A DNA stretch of 64,000 nucleotides from JAPPLB01 sp965206655 (GTDB lineage Bacteria > Acidobacteriota > Terriglobia > Bryobacterales > UBA6623). The stretch is from positions 1 to 64,000 of the forward strand of contig CBDBKC010000027.1 of assembly GCA_965206655.1 (NCBI GenBank), read 5' to 3'. Position numbers and translations under genes: made by a program. Of the stretch, positions 6,384-15,972 are shown piece by piece (position 1 is the stretch's first letter; every line of letters begins with the position of its first letter). The notes under the pieces are model-generated. The model was given only the letters and a program-made list of their open reading frames with translations, did no database searches and had not been told where the DNA came from.

Positions 6384-9095
6384 ATGAATCGCCGGGCTTG
6401 TCTCGTCACGCGCTATTTGCTACTCAGCTTCTTGCTCACCACCGCGCTGCTCGGACAAGGAGGCCCTCCCGGGGCGCGCGTCGCGAACCTCTACACCGAG
6501 CCGACTGAGCCCGGCCTGATCCTGGCGGCCACGAGCACCGGAGTCTTCCGATCCGACAACGGCGGCCTCAGTTGGGGCCCCAGCAACATCGGGCTCACCA
6601 ACGTCTCCATTTCGAAGATCGCCGGTTCCCAAGGACGTCTCTATTTGGGAACGGCACTCGATGGGGTGTTTCGATCCGATGATCTTGGGTTGACCTGGCA
6701 GCGCGTCAGCGACGGCCTCAACTTCCTCGATATCCGCTCGGTCGCCGTCGACCCCAATAATCCCGATGTCGTCTATGCCGGAACCCGCAACGGCGGCATC
6801 TTCATGACCGACAACGGTGGCCAAGGTTGGATTACGGTGAACAACGGCTTGCTCATCTTCACTCCCGATGGCGGCGCGCCGGTCTTCGAAGGCGACTACA
6901 ACGACATTGCGATCGATCCGAACGACTCGCAAGTTCTCTATGCCGTCCAATCGAGCATCGTGACGCCCGGCAGTGGGGTGCTTTTTCGCTCGACCAACGG
7001 TGGCGCACAATGGTCCGGCCTGGATGCAGGGACGGCGGGCCTCGCTTTAGCGATCGACCCAAATGATTCGGGTACGGTGTATGTGGGCGCCAGCCTCGGG
7101 TTGTCCGTCACGCACGACAGCTTCACCTCCGCCACGGCGCCGCCAGAGTTGTTCGGCCGACAGATTACCGAGATCCGCATCGACCCGGTCAACACCGACA
7201 CGGTCTACGCCGCAACGCGTCTTGCGTTTACGTTCCGCAGCACCGATCGCGGCGCGACCTGGGAGACCATCAGCACCGGAATGCCTTTCTCGGAATCGTC
7301 CGCTTTCGCTGTCGACCCCAATACTCCCTCGACCGTATACACAGGCTTCAACGGCGGCGGCGTTTATCGATCGACCGACAGGGGCGACAACTGGCAAATC
7401 TCTTCCGACGGCATGTTCGGAACCGATATTCGGGCATTGGCCGTTGACCCTATAGACTCCTCCAATATCCTTGCCGGCGGTTTCGGTGCGGGCATCTTTC
7501 GCACCGAGGACGGCGGCGACCTCTGGGAAGAAGCGCGCGAAGGACTCCTAACCGTACAACCGCGCTCGCTCGCTTTCGCCCCGCAGAACCCGCAAACGGT
7601 CTATGCCGGAGGCGTGAATCCGTTCGCCCAGGCAGACGGCTCACTGTTTCGAAGCACCAACGGCGGACGCAACTGGGTGAGCCTCGCCACCGGCCTCTCG
7701 TTCTTCTCGATTGCGGTTGACCCCCTGTCGGCGGATATCTTCTATATCGGCACCACATCGGGCATCCTTCGCAGCACCGATGGAGGACTAAACTTCGTGG
7801 CCCGCAACGATGTCGAGGATCAACCCAATAACGCACTTCAGTTTTGGACGATCACTGACCTTGCCATCGACCCCTCCAACCGCAACGTCATCTACGCCAT
7901 CGGCAATACCCCCGACTTCATCACCGGCTTCACTTTCTTTCAGTTCTTCAAGAGCACCAACGCGGGTGAGAACTGGCGGCCGACCGGCCTTACATTCACA
8001 CCACTCACCGCAATAGCGGTCGATCCCACCGATACGAGACGCATCTATCTCGGATCGCAAACCGGCATCTTCCGCAACCAAGACGGCGTTGAGAACGACG
8101 GCTTTGAACCTATCAGCACGGGCCTGCCAGGCGACGGCGCCGTGTCCGTCACTTCCTTAGCGGTTGACGGCCAAGACAACGCCGCCGTTTACGCGGCCAC
8201 CTCAGCGGGCGTCTACAAGAGCACTGACCGCGGCGGTTCCTGGACGCTCGCCGACACCGGCCTGGAACTGACTCTGGCCCGCATTATTAGAGATGACCCA
8301 ATGAGCGCCGGCGTGTTGTACACCGGAACCTCTAGTGGAGGCGTACTGAAGACTGTCGACGCCGGGGCGACCTGGCTTCCCACACGCAATGCACTCACCC
8401 TGCTGCCCGTCATCTCGCGGGCGGGACTGGTGGGCTCGGCTGATTTCGACGGCGCCGGCGTGGCGGGAGGAGAAATCGTCAGCTTCTTCGCTCTGAACGT
8501 CGGCCCGGAAGTGGGTGTCTCCGCGCAATTCGACCCCAAGACGGGTAAACTCCCTACTGAGTTGGCGGGAGTCCGTGTCTTCTTCAACGACGTACTCGCC
8601 GCCCTTTTCTTCGTGCGGCGCGGGCAGGTGAATTGCCAGGTTCCGTTTGAAGTCATCGGCCTCGAAAGCGTGGAGGTGCGCATCGAAGTGGACGGTGTTT
8701 CCAGCAATGTCATCACGGTAAACATCCTCGATTCCCATCCCGGTATTTTCGGCTCAGTGCTCAACGGCACCGGAGGCGTCAACTCCGCCGACAACACCAT
8801 TCCCGCCGGCAGTTTCGTCAGCCTCTTCACCACAGGCCAGGGAGGAATTCAACCGCCGCTGATGACGGGCCAACCCGCACCGCTGGACGGGACGCTTCAC
8901 CTGCCCATCCTGCCGGTTTCCGTCACTCTGAACGATCAACTCGTGACAAGCGCGTCGGCGATGGCGCCGACCTTTGTGGGACTGCTACAGGTCAACGTCT
9001 TCATCCCGCCCGACCTGCCGCCCGGCATGTACGAAGTCTTCATTCAGATCGGGAATCAACGTAGCGGTACTGGGATCGTGATCCACGTGGGCTAG
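6384..9095 (+). CDS. Secreted beta-propeller (BNR/sortilin-like) protein with Solibacter C-terminal domain
   Basis: 903 residues with an N-terminal signal peptide (cleaved near residue 22-25). Residues about 40-670 contain many repeats of the type FRSTDGGxxW followed by IAVDPxNPxxVYAGT, the signature of BNR/Vps10-like propellers. Residues about 675-903 match the Solibacter uncharacterised C-terminal domain (TIGR03437 type): QVNCQVPFEV, PGIFG, GSFVSLFTTGQG and GLLQVNVFIPPDLPPG. Such proteins are exported and probably surface-bound; the propeller may bind glycans or proteins, but no sialidase catalytic residues are evident. Two palindromes upstream may regulate it. It is the strongest taxonomic marker in the window. 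Confidence 0.9.
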   Translation: MNRRACLVTRYLLLSFLLTTALLGQGGPPGARVANLYTEPTEPGLILAATSTGVFRSDNGGLSWGPSNIGLTNVSISKIAGSQGRLYLGTALDGVFRSDDLGLTWQRVSDGLNFLDIRSVAVDPNNPDVVYAGTRNGGIFMTDNGGQGWITVNNGLLIFTPDGGAPVFEGDYNDIAIDPNDSQVLYAVQSSIVTPGSGVLFRSTNGGAQWSGLDAGTAGLALAIDPNDSGTVYVGASLGLSVTHDSFTSATAPPELFGRQITEIRIDPVNTDTVYAATRLAFTFRSTDRGATWETISTGMPFSESSAFAVDPNTPSTVYTGFNGGGVYRSTDRGDNWQISSDGMFGTDIRALAVDPIDSSNILAGGFGAGIFRTEDGGDLWEEAREGLLTVQPRSLAFAPQNPQTVYAGGVNPFAQADGSLFRSTNGGRNWVSLATGLSFFSIAVDPLSADIFYIGTTSGILRSTDGGLNFVARNDVEDQPNNALQFWTITDLAIDPSNRNVIYAIGNTPDFITGFTFFQFFKSTNAGENWRPTGLTFTPLTAIAVDPTDTRRIYLGSQTGIFRNQDGVENDGFEPISTGLPGDGAVSVTSLAVDGQDNAAVYAATSAGVYKSTDRGGSWTLADTGLELTLARIIRDDPMSAGVLYTGTSSGGVLKTVDAGATWLPTRNALTLLPVISRAGLVGSADFDGAGVAGGEIVSFFALNVGPEVGVSAQFDPKTGKLPTELAGVRVFFNDVLAALFFVRRGQVNCQVPFEVIGLESVEVRIEVDGVSSNVITVNILDSHPGIFGSVLNGTGGVNSADNTIPAGSFVSLFTTGQGGIQPPLMTGQPAPLDGTLHLPILPVSVTLNDQLVTSASAMAPTFVGLLQVNVFIPPDLPPGMYEVFIQIGNQRSGTGIVIHVG

Positions 9096-9127
9096 GATCG
9101 GCTGGTTTAAGAGCCTTGGTTTCGAGC

Positions 9128-9168
9128 AGGCCAGGCTGGGCCGCGGGGACGGCATGCCGCGCGCCACA
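9128..9168. repeat. REP-like repeat, relative of 24095-24126
   Basis: ggctgggccgcggggacggc continuing atgccgcgcgcc; resembles gctggggccgcgggcacggc continuing atgccgtgcccc at about 24095. It lies in the 107-bp gap between the convergent propeller gene and the broken di-heme gene. Palindromic core ggcatgcc. Confidence 0.45.
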
Positions 9169-9202
9169 AGCGGCTTCGTTGCCAAAGTGAAGAGTATTGG
9201 AG

Positions 9203-10699
9203 CTAGCGGCCGCCGGCGCGGGTAAACCGCCAAGCCCAGAACGACGGGGGCGGCCAACTTCTCTTGAAATCCCCATGCTCGTCCGTGATTTCGTTCCTGA
9301 ACTCCGCCGGAAGTACTTGCAACGTTTTCAAGAACTCAATCACCTGAGACTGTTGATCGGCGGTCAGATTACGGAACGCTTCGCGTGAGCCTTGCGCCTC
9401 CCCGGCGTGGGCGTCGATCGCCTCTCGCAGAGTCATGAACTTGCCGTGGTGGAAGTAAGGCCTCTCGTTGGCGGCGCCCCACAGACGCTTGGTCAGAAAT
9501 CGGCGATTGCCGGCGAAGAACTCAGCCGAGCCACCCGGCGAGTTGATGTCGAGGTGCTCGGCGTTGGGGTCATCGGGCCCGCTTGTAATGTCGTGGAGCT
9601 TGAAGTCAGTGAACGCCCGCACCCAAACAACGCCGTTCACCGGCTTCAGCCGCACGCCCGGCAACTCATCACTCGATAGATCGACACTGTAGGTTTCCGA
9701 CTCTCCTGTTTGCAGTAGGTCCGGTGGATTGTAGGGGCCGGGCTCGGTGAACATCCAGCCCTCGTTGTCGAGCGGCAGCTTCGGAAGGTGACACCCGGCA
9801 CAACCGATGTCTTCGAAGATTTGTTCGCCGTAGAAAACTGCCTCTTCAATCTTGATATCGTTCGGGATCAACTGTCCGGGCGCGCTCAGCGTCGCCTGGA
9901 ACAGCACGGCGGCCGTCACCTCGGCCCGTGTGATCTCGTTCGTAAAGCCGTCGCCGTCGGGGTCTTGGTCAATAGCCGAATCGCTCGACAGCCTGCATGC
10001 CGTGATGCTGGTTTAGAGCAGACGTCCGATCAGGCCGAACGAAATGCCCTTGCTGACCAGAGCGCGGGTCTCTCCCGGCGCGGTCGAATCACGAATGGCT
10101 TGCAGATCAGCCGTGATCTGCCGCGCCACCATTTCGATGTAGCCGGCACCGAATACTCCCGGTGGAATGCGAAAGTTGCCGACCGTCTCAGCCGTAACGA
10201 ACTTACCTTCTTCATCAACCGAGGCAACACCGAGTTGCGGATTCGAGTGATCGAAGGTTACGTAGTCGAGTCGTTCCGCTCCAACGAAAACGCCGTCGTT
10301 GAACGCACCACCCCCACCGCTTAAGCCGAACGGTTTACTGTGACAACCCGAGCACGAGTTCGAATCCCGTCCCGAGACGCGGTTGAAGTTGTGTGGAAAG
10401 ACGAGCCGTGACTCAGGGGACGCCAAAGGCTGACCCGCACCCGTCATGGCGGGCCGGCCGCCGCCTTCTTGCGGAGTCCACTCGGCCTCGAAGATCGACC
10501 GTCCCTTCGCGAGCAGTTCATCGAGCGGCAGATCGAACTCATCGCCGTCGCTGAGCGCTTCGCGGCTGGATACTTCACTCCCGATCCCAGACGTCTGCGC
10601 ATCCGCCCCGGAAAGGCTCAAAAGAAGCGCCAGAGGGAAGAGAGAAAAACTGCGGCTAACAATGCACCCGCCCAATGGTCTGACTGTCACCGATAGCAC
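9203..10699 (-). pseudogene. Di-heme oxidoreductase (DUF1111 / thiol oxidoreductase-like), internally deleted
   Basis: Two open pieces of one secreted di-heme protein. The upstream piece (10699-10013; GTG start and signal peptide LFPLALLLSLSGADAQ) carries heme motif CSGCH and ends SKGISFG followed by an unrelated few residues and stop. The downstream piece (ending at 9203) carries CAGCH and ends normally after the FFAGNRRFLTKRLWG and HHGKFMTLREAI stretches. Between them a short third-frame stretch reads ALNQHHGMQAVERFG, then a second frame change leads to DQDPDGDGFTNEIT. Intact relatives have roughly 40 more residues between the GISFG and NQHHGMQ elements, so an internal deletion plus frameshift is inferred. 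Non-functional as it stands. Confidence 0.8.
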
Positions 10700-10949
10700 C
10701 CTTTGGAGCGGACGAAACCTTCTCTTCGGCAGCCGCCGATGAATCGAGTGATCAGCGGGTTGGCGGGAGCCCCGCTCGGCTGCGAATTACAAGTGTAACA
10801 TCGAAATCCGCTGGCCCGGCGGCCTGTCTTTTGGCGACATTGCGGGCAGGTAAGGTCATGCCGATGACACCCTCGATGGCGGGGATCCAACGCGGCTACA
10901 CGTCTCCCCTTCAAGCGAACACCAAAGCGGAACAAGGCGAAGTCCGGGG
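10700..10949. other. Intergenic region
   Basis: 250 bp upstream of the broken di-heme gene. A minus-strand frame across it contains CPQC and CYTC pairs like a zinc ribbon, but it overlaps the start of the next gene and has no ribosome site; not called. Confidence 0.4.
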
Positions 10950-12032
10950 TTAGTAAACCGCCACGTCGCGAACCTTCGTGCGGCGGTCCTTCCCGGCCGG
11001 GCCTTCAACGTAGAGCGTCACGACATAATCGCCGGCTTCCTTGTAGCTATGCAGCGGATGCTGATCCGTCGAAGTCGTACCGTCGCCGAAGTCCCATTTC
11101 CACGACTTGACCTCGCCGTGCGACATGTCTTGGAAAGCCACCAAGCGGCGATCCATGTCGAGCACCTGAAACGACCAAGTTGCCTCGACCGGCTGCAGGA
11201 AACGCTCTTCCAGTGGCATCAACCGAAAAGCGACCAACTCGGACGCATTGCCGTACATCGTCGTTTTATGCGAAAGATTCCAAAACCCCTCGTAGTCCTT
11301 CTTGTTCACGTCGTCGTAGTCAAGGATTGACCACGACATCGCAATGATTTCGTCTTCCTCCAACTTCGAAACCACGGCCCGCGCCGGCTCGGACGGCGCG
11401 TAGTCAAACGGCGTGATCCAAAACTCGAGAACCAGCTTGCCGCTCTCACCAGGTTTGAAATCGTAGTCATAAGCGGCGTTGGCCCAAGGCAGCTCTTTCA
11501 CCCAAGGCTGGCTGCCCCAGACGAACGCCCAGTCCTGCCCCTCGTGCGGCGTCATGATGTGGTAGTTCTGCGCGTGCAGTCCGTGGAACAGGAAGTGCGC
11601 TTTCATCGGATCGAGTTGTTTATTGGGGTGCTCGCTTCGGATGAACCAGCCGCCCGAGAGATCGGCATCGACGACGAGTTCAAAGATGTCGTTGTGGCGG
11701 CCGGCCTGCGCGAAGTCCCAATAGTTATCAAAGGCCTCGTAAAGAACGTAGAGGTGCGGCATCCCCTTCACCCAGCCGACCTTCACGTTGACGTCGAGGC
11801 TCGAGGGATCGATGTTCGTGCCGTGACCTTTTACGGTGTCGGAGAGCTGATCCGTGCCGATCGCATACGACTCGGGGACGATATCCCAGTCATCGGTTTT
11901 CGCATCGATGCGGGGAATTTGATCCGCAGGAAATTGAAAAATCTTGAACTCCACATCGGGCCGCTCCAGGGCGGATAGGCCCCCCGACAGGGCGACCATT
12001 GCGATAACCGCAGCGACGAATTGTTTAGACAT
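10950..12032 (-). CDS. Secreted protein with CBM9-like domain and C-terminal PKD domain
   Basis: 360 residues. Signal peptide at 1-21. The central region (PRIDAKTDDWDIVPESYAIG, then HLYVLYEAFDNYWDF and NDIFELVVDADLSGG) resembles the carbohydrate-binding family 9-like/DOMON fold used by secreted acidobacterial proteins. The last about 80 residues form a PKD domain with WDFGDGTTSTDQHPLHSY and a terminal beta strand. The protein is likely exported and binds sugars or other proteins. The start codon is ATG 12032. No catalytic residues recognised. Transcribed toward the broken di-heme gene but separated by 250 bp. Confidence 0.8.
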   Translation of the reverse strand: MSKQFVAAVIAMVALSGGLSALERPDVEFKIFQFPADQIPRIDAKTDDWDIVPESYAIGTDQLSDTVKGHGTNIDPSSLDVNVKVGWVKGMPHLYVLYEAFDNYWDFAQAGRHNDIFELVVDADLSGGWFIRSEHPNKQLDPMKAHFLFHGLHAQNYHIMTPHEGQDWAFVWGSQPWVKELPWANAAYDYDFKPGESGKLVLEFWITPFDYAPSEPARAVVSKLEEDEIIAMSWSILDYDDVNKKDYEGFWNLSHKTTMYGNASELVAFRLMPLEERFLQPVEATWSFQVLDMDRRLVAFQDMSHGEVKSWKWDFGDGTTSTDQHPLHSYKEAGDYVVTLYVEGPAGKDRRTKVRDVAVY

Positions 12033-12430
12033 GATCTTTCACCTTTGGCGTGGATGCCACACCTTCCGATTGTTTCGGAGGGACACGGCCAAGTGTAGCG
12101 AACAAGCTTGGCTTGGTTGTAGCACGGTAGCGTCCCAGATCCGTCGACAATGATCGTTCCACTCATCGTCGCCTCAGCCGGCGAGCACAGGAGAGTCAAA
12201 CCCGCGCACACCAATGCGAGCCGCCGGCCCCTGCAAAGGGGTCCAGAGAACAATCGGGTCAGGTGACCGGGATTGAGGGCCGCGGGCACTCCATGGCGCG
12301 CCCCTACGTTGCTTATGGCAGGCCTCTATTTTCGAGACGCCGCTGAGGCGGATGCTTGCCGACGGAATCTCGGACTCGCTCGGCCATCGCGATGTGCCAT
12401 TATCATTGCTTCACGAAGAGGGAGCGCGCT
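12033..12430. other. Intergenic region between divergent genes
   Basis: 398 bp separating the PKD protein and the lactonase. A minus-strand frame at 11831-12289 begins with a stretch that resembles a signal peptide (LALVCAGLTLLCSPAEA) but then overlaps the PKD gene; too weak to call. No clear terminator or repeat. Confidence 0.4.
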
Positions 12431-13336
12431 ATGAGTTGGACATTTGAACTGCTTGCCGGACCTTTGGGAGGTGTAACAGAAGGCCCTGCCTGGGACGGCA
12501 GTGGTCTGCTGTTCACCCATATCCCCGCGAGCCGCATTCTGCGTTTCGATCCCGCCACGAACGAAGTCTCGGTCTATCGCGAACGGACGAACTGCGCGAA
12601 CGGACTCCTGCTCGATGCGCGGGGCTGGCTCTATGCTTGCGAGGGTGGGGCGGAGATCGATGCCCGGCGGGTGGTTCGCTACGAAGAGGACAGCGTCACC
12701 GTGATTGCTGACGGCTTTGAAGGCAAGCGGCTCAACATTCCCAACGACCTCGCTATCGATCTGGAGGGCCGTGTCTGGTTCACCGACCCATACTACGAAG
12801 GGGCAGCCGGTCCGTGGAGCGAAGACCGCGGTAATAAGGAACTGGATCACGATTCTGTGTATCGTGTCGATCCGCAGCCGGACGGTACGTGGACGACGAC
12901 GCGGGTGACGTTCGACACAACGCGTCCGAACGGACTTCTATTCTCTTTGGACTACTCGCAACTGTATGTCTCACAAAGCGGGCGGCGCGAAGATGAGAAG
13001 CGGCAACTCCGTGCCTATCCTGTGCAGCCGGATGGCAGTCTTGGCGAAGCCAAGATGTTGCACGATTTCGGAGAGAATCGCGGCATTGATGGCATGGTGC
13101 TCGATACGGAGGGCAATATCGTTGCCACGGCCGGCTGGGAGCACGGCGGCCCCGGACCGTCGATTTACGTGTTCGGGCCGGACGGTGAAATCATCGCGCA
13201 GCATCCGGTCGAAGCCAACCGGCCGACGAATTGCACGTTCGCCGGACCTGACCTGACGACGCTCTACGTTACGAGCACTGACGGCCATCTGTTCCGGACG
13301 GAAACGAAGCGTAAGGGCAGGCTACTTTATCCCTGA
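12431..13336 (+). CDS. SMP-30/gluconolactonase family protein
   Basis: 301 residues from ATG 12431, preceded by GGAG; the longer open frame upstream is poor coding sequence. Six-bladed propeller family that hydrolyses sugar lactones with a divalent metal. Visible family features are the opening GPLGGVTEGPAWDG (metal-binding Glu), RTNCANGLLLDARGWLYACE, LNIPNDLAIDLEGRVWFTDP (NDLAID and FTDP) and GIDGMVLDTEGNIVATA near the C-terminus. No signal peptide, so likely cytoplasmic. Stands alone between a minus-strand gene and a convergent pseudogene. Substrate unknown; gluconolactone or a related aldonolactone is likely. Confidence 0.9.
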   Translation: MSWTFELLAGPLGGVTEGPAWDGSGLLFTHIPASRILRFDPATNEVSVYRERTNCANGLLLDARGWLYACEGGAEIDARRVVRYEEDSVTVIADGFEGKRLNIPNDLAIDLEGRVWFTDPYYEGAAGPWSEDRGNKELDHDSVYRVDPQPDGTWTTTRVTFDTTRPNGLLFSLDYSQLYVSQSGRREDEKRQLRAYPVQPDGSLGEAKMLHDFGENRGIDGMVLDTEGNIVATAGWEHGGPGPSIYVFGPDGEIIAQHPVEANRPTNCTFAGPDLTTLYVTSTDGHLFRTETKRKGRLLYP

Positions 13337-13341
13337 CGGGT

Positions 13342-14514
13342 CTAAGATAGCGGTCCCCCGGGCTGCGTTTCGGCGATGAGCGCGCGTACCGCCAGCGCGG
13401 TGGCGATCAAGGGCTCGTCCTCTTTCACTTGCTTCTCGGGGTTGGCCCAACTGCCGTCGTTGCGCTGCCTTTCGAGCAGTGCCGGCGCGAACGCGGGTAC
13501 CAGCGACCGCCCGAGTTTGGCGAGCGCCGTGGTACTCGCAGCCGCGTAGTAAAATCAGAGACCACGAGCCCATTTGCCCATCCTCACGTCATCGAAACCG
13601 GGAACGTTCTCGGCGGAGTGGCGCGAGACGAGCCAGTTAGCGGCGGCTTGCAGGAGAGGGTCATCCAGGCCGCGTCCGATGGCCAGGAGTGCGAGCGTTC
13701 CGTCGGCGGTGGGGGGGCCGTAGCTGCGAAAACCGGTGCTGCTTCGCCCGGGCTTGTTGGCATCGACCACGACGGGAGAAAAGTAGAAGCCGCCGTCGCG
13801 GTCCGCGATGTCGTGTCCGGTGGGTTCTCGCCCGGGGATATAGTTCTGGCACTTCCTCAAGAAGACCGCCGCCTTTTGGAATGCGGGGTCGTCGGGTTGA
13901 ACGCCGCTCGCCGCCAGCGCTTCGAGCACGTAGCGGGTCATGGAGAGATCCACATGGCCCGGCGCGGGTGGCGTGCGTACGTCTCCGCCCATGCCCCAGC
14001 CTCCGTAGGCGGGGTCCTCGGGCGTCCAGCCATTTGCTTCGGTGAATTGCTGGCGGCGGAGATATTCAACCAACGCGAACGGTGAAAATGTTCGCAGGGG
14101 CATGGGGGCTCGGCAGAACGCTTTGAGAGCTAAGGCGGTCGCGTAGTTCGGGTAGTCAGCGGCATCGGGGTCCATGCGCCCGACGGCGCCATCGTCGTCG
14201 ATGTGATGGTTCAAGAATGAGACCGCCGCCATCATGCGGTCTGATGGTAAATCGGAAACTGATTTCGGAATATCAAGAAGAGCGTTGAGAACCAGTCCCG
14301 TTAGGGACTGCCCAGAGCGGAGCAGGCCGTACTCGGTACTGTGCCAGCCACCGTCATTGCCCTGGCGATCCCATAGATAGGCGACGGCTTTGCGCAGGGC
14401 ATCGCGCCCTCCCAGCGACGCGAGCTGCCCTTTCGAGCAGCCCGCGCCAACCGCTAGCGCACCCAGGAGAAAAGTGCGGCGGGTCACGGCAGGACTTTGA
14501 AAGGCTGACGTCAT
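13342..14514 (-). pseudogene. Exported squalene-cyclase-fold (prenyltransferase-like) protein with in-frame TGA
   Basis: The frame opens at ATG 14514 with a twin-arginine/lipoprotein-like leader (TRRTFLLGALAVGAGC) and has alpha-barrel repeats such as LWDRQGNDGGWHSTEYG. It stops at TGA 13555-13557 after GKWARGL, but the same frame continues with FYYAAASTTALAKLG and repeat RNDGSWANPEKQVKEDEPLI to TAG at 13342-13344. The continuation is exactly in frame and has the family's QW-like repeat, so TGA most likely replaced a Trp codon (TGG). Restored length is about 390 residues. It starts 7 bp after the stop of the related gene upstream (14522-15784), which indicates an operon. Loss of the last 70 residues would break the toroid; the truncated protein may be unstable. 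Confidence 0.8.
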
Positions 14515-14521
14515 GCCGGGC

Positions 14522-15784
14522 TCATCCGTCGCTCGGCTTGGGGGCCTTTCCAGCGGCGGCTTGGCCGGTATCTTGTTGATCGACAGCCAGGGTCAAGATG
14601 GCCGCGCTTGTCACGGCCACGCGTCCGGTGATGCAGTGGTGGCCGGCCCATGTTCCGTCGTCGTTTTGCAACCGTACAAGTTTCGATTGGATGTTGCCGT
14701 TCCACTCTTCCCATTCTTTGCCGCCGGCGCGGTGAAGACTGTCGCCGATATTCAGGTACGAGAAGAATTCCTCGCCGCCAATCGAGCCGAAGCCATCGAC
14801 GAAGCGGGCATTCCGAAGGTCGCTCGTCACCGCCGCGATCTCTTCCTTGTTCGCCTCGCGATCCGATTCCGAGCGGCTGAGTTGCTCGATGACCTGGGCG
14901 CCCTTGTAGAGCGCGATTCCCGCTAACGCCGCGTCGGCCGGGGCTGATGCGAAGCCGCCCACGGCGACGCCGCGGCCTGCCCCAACACCGCCGGCACCAC
15001 CGCTTTGCGCCGACTCTTTCGTGTAGGCATCCACTTTGGCCAGTATCATTTCGTCAACTTCGACGCCCTTCTGCTTGGCCTCGAATAAGCTGCGCGACGC
15101 CATGGAAGTTCCGAGAATCGGCGCCCAGCCGCCCGCAAGATTCCAGGAGCCATCGTCTTGCTGGTTTTCTTCAATCTTATTGACGGTTTTTTGTAGAGCC
15201 AACCGCACGCGTTCGTCGACCTGGGGGCTATCCATCTCGCCGTCAATCTCGCTCAGCAACATCGACGTCAGGAAGGTGTCGATGTAGGGCCCGAGCTTGC
15301 GTTGAATCTGCGATCCCTTGACTGTCAGCAGTGCGAGGCCCTCATCAGGGCTTGCCTCGACGCGCTCCAAAATGAAATCCAAGCCCTTGCGGACGGCTTC
15401 CTTATACTCCCCCTCGGTGGGCATGTGCCCGGCGCGAATGAGGGCTAACGTTGCCACGGCGGTGTTTGCGACATCGTTACCACTCGATTCAACGTTCTCG
15501 CCTTCGCGGACATCGGAGTTGTGGCCGCCATCCTGCCCCCAGCCGCCGTCATTGCCTTGCACGGCGACCAACCAATCGAGGCCGGCAGCAACGGCTTCCG
15601 CTGGGTTGCGAAGGGGCTTGTCGGGCTCCTTGTCGGTAGGCTTTACGGCCGGATCCTTTTCAATGGGAACGGACTCTTCGTGTTTTACCGGCCGCTCTTT
15701 GCCACGCATCGTGTTTGGCTGAAGGATACTCCAGGTGATTAATAGTGCGGCCACAGCGAGCGCACCAATCCATACTGATCTCAT
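14522..15784 (-). CDS. Membrane-anchored squalene-cyclase-fold (prenyltransferase/squalene oxidase repeat) protein
   Basis: 420 residues. One N-terminal membrane segment (about 4-20), then a charged linker rich in K/E/P, then an alpha-alpha toroid with repeats WLVAVQGNDGGWGQDGG, NQQDDGSWNLAGGW and VRLQNDDGTWAGHHCITGR. These are the repeat type of the prenyltransferase and squalene-oxidase superfamily. The DxDD protonation motif of squalene-hopene cyclases is not seen, so it is probably not a terpene cyclase but an exported binding or scaffold protein, as in many planctomycete and acidobacterial genomes. A glycine-rich insert lies near residues 263-277. Start ATG 15784 follows a good GGAG site. 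First gene of a two-gene unit with 13342-14514. Confidence 0.8.
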   Translation of the reverse strand: MRSVWIGALAVAALLITWSILQPNTMRGKERPVKHEESVPIEKDPAVKPTDKEPDKPLRNPAEAVAAGLDWLVAVQGNDGGWGQDGGHNSDVREGENVESSGNDVANTAVATLALIRAGHMPTEGEYKEAVRKGLDFILERVEASPDEGLALLTVKGSQIQRKLGPYIDTFLTSMLLSEIDGEMDSPQVDERVRLALQKTVNKIEENQQDDGSWNLAGGWAPILGTSMASRSLFEAKQKGVEVDEMILAKVDAYTKESAQSGGAGGVGAGRGVAVGGFASAPADAALAGIALYKGAQVIEQLSRSESDREANKEEIAAVTSDLRNARFVDGFGSIGGEEFFSYLNIGDSLHRAGGKEWEEWNGNIQSKLVRLQNDDGTWAGHHCITGRVAVTSAAILTLAVDQQDTGQAAAGKAPKPSDG

Positions 15785-15972
15785 CGTGATCTCCTTTAGG
15801 AACTGCGAATTGGTGGCGGCCGCCGTTGGGTCTACAACTGTTAAAGACGCTCGACCCGGCGGAATTGTTTAGAGAACTACGTAGTGGGAAGTGATAAAGG
15901 TTACTCGAGGCCCGGTCCGAGCATTTCGTGGTGAGGATTGGACGAGGGGCGTACGGAAGGTGAACGAGATCG

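Noticed and set aside
10350..10372. Possible tRNA T-arm-like word (gagttcgaatcccgtc)
   Set aside because: It lies inside the di-heme gene's heme-motif region and no acceptor or anticodon arm can be placed around it.
10687..10935. Minus-strand frame with CPQC and CYTC pairs, like a zinc ribbon protein
   Set aside because: It overlaps the start of the di-heme gene, lacks a ribosome site and has no family match I recognise; the Cys pairs probably arise by chance in GC-rich sequence.
11831..12289. Minus-strand frame with a signal-peptide-like stretch (LALVCAGLTLLCSPAEA)
   Set aside because: It overlaps the well-supported PKD gene in another frame and has no protein-like continuation.
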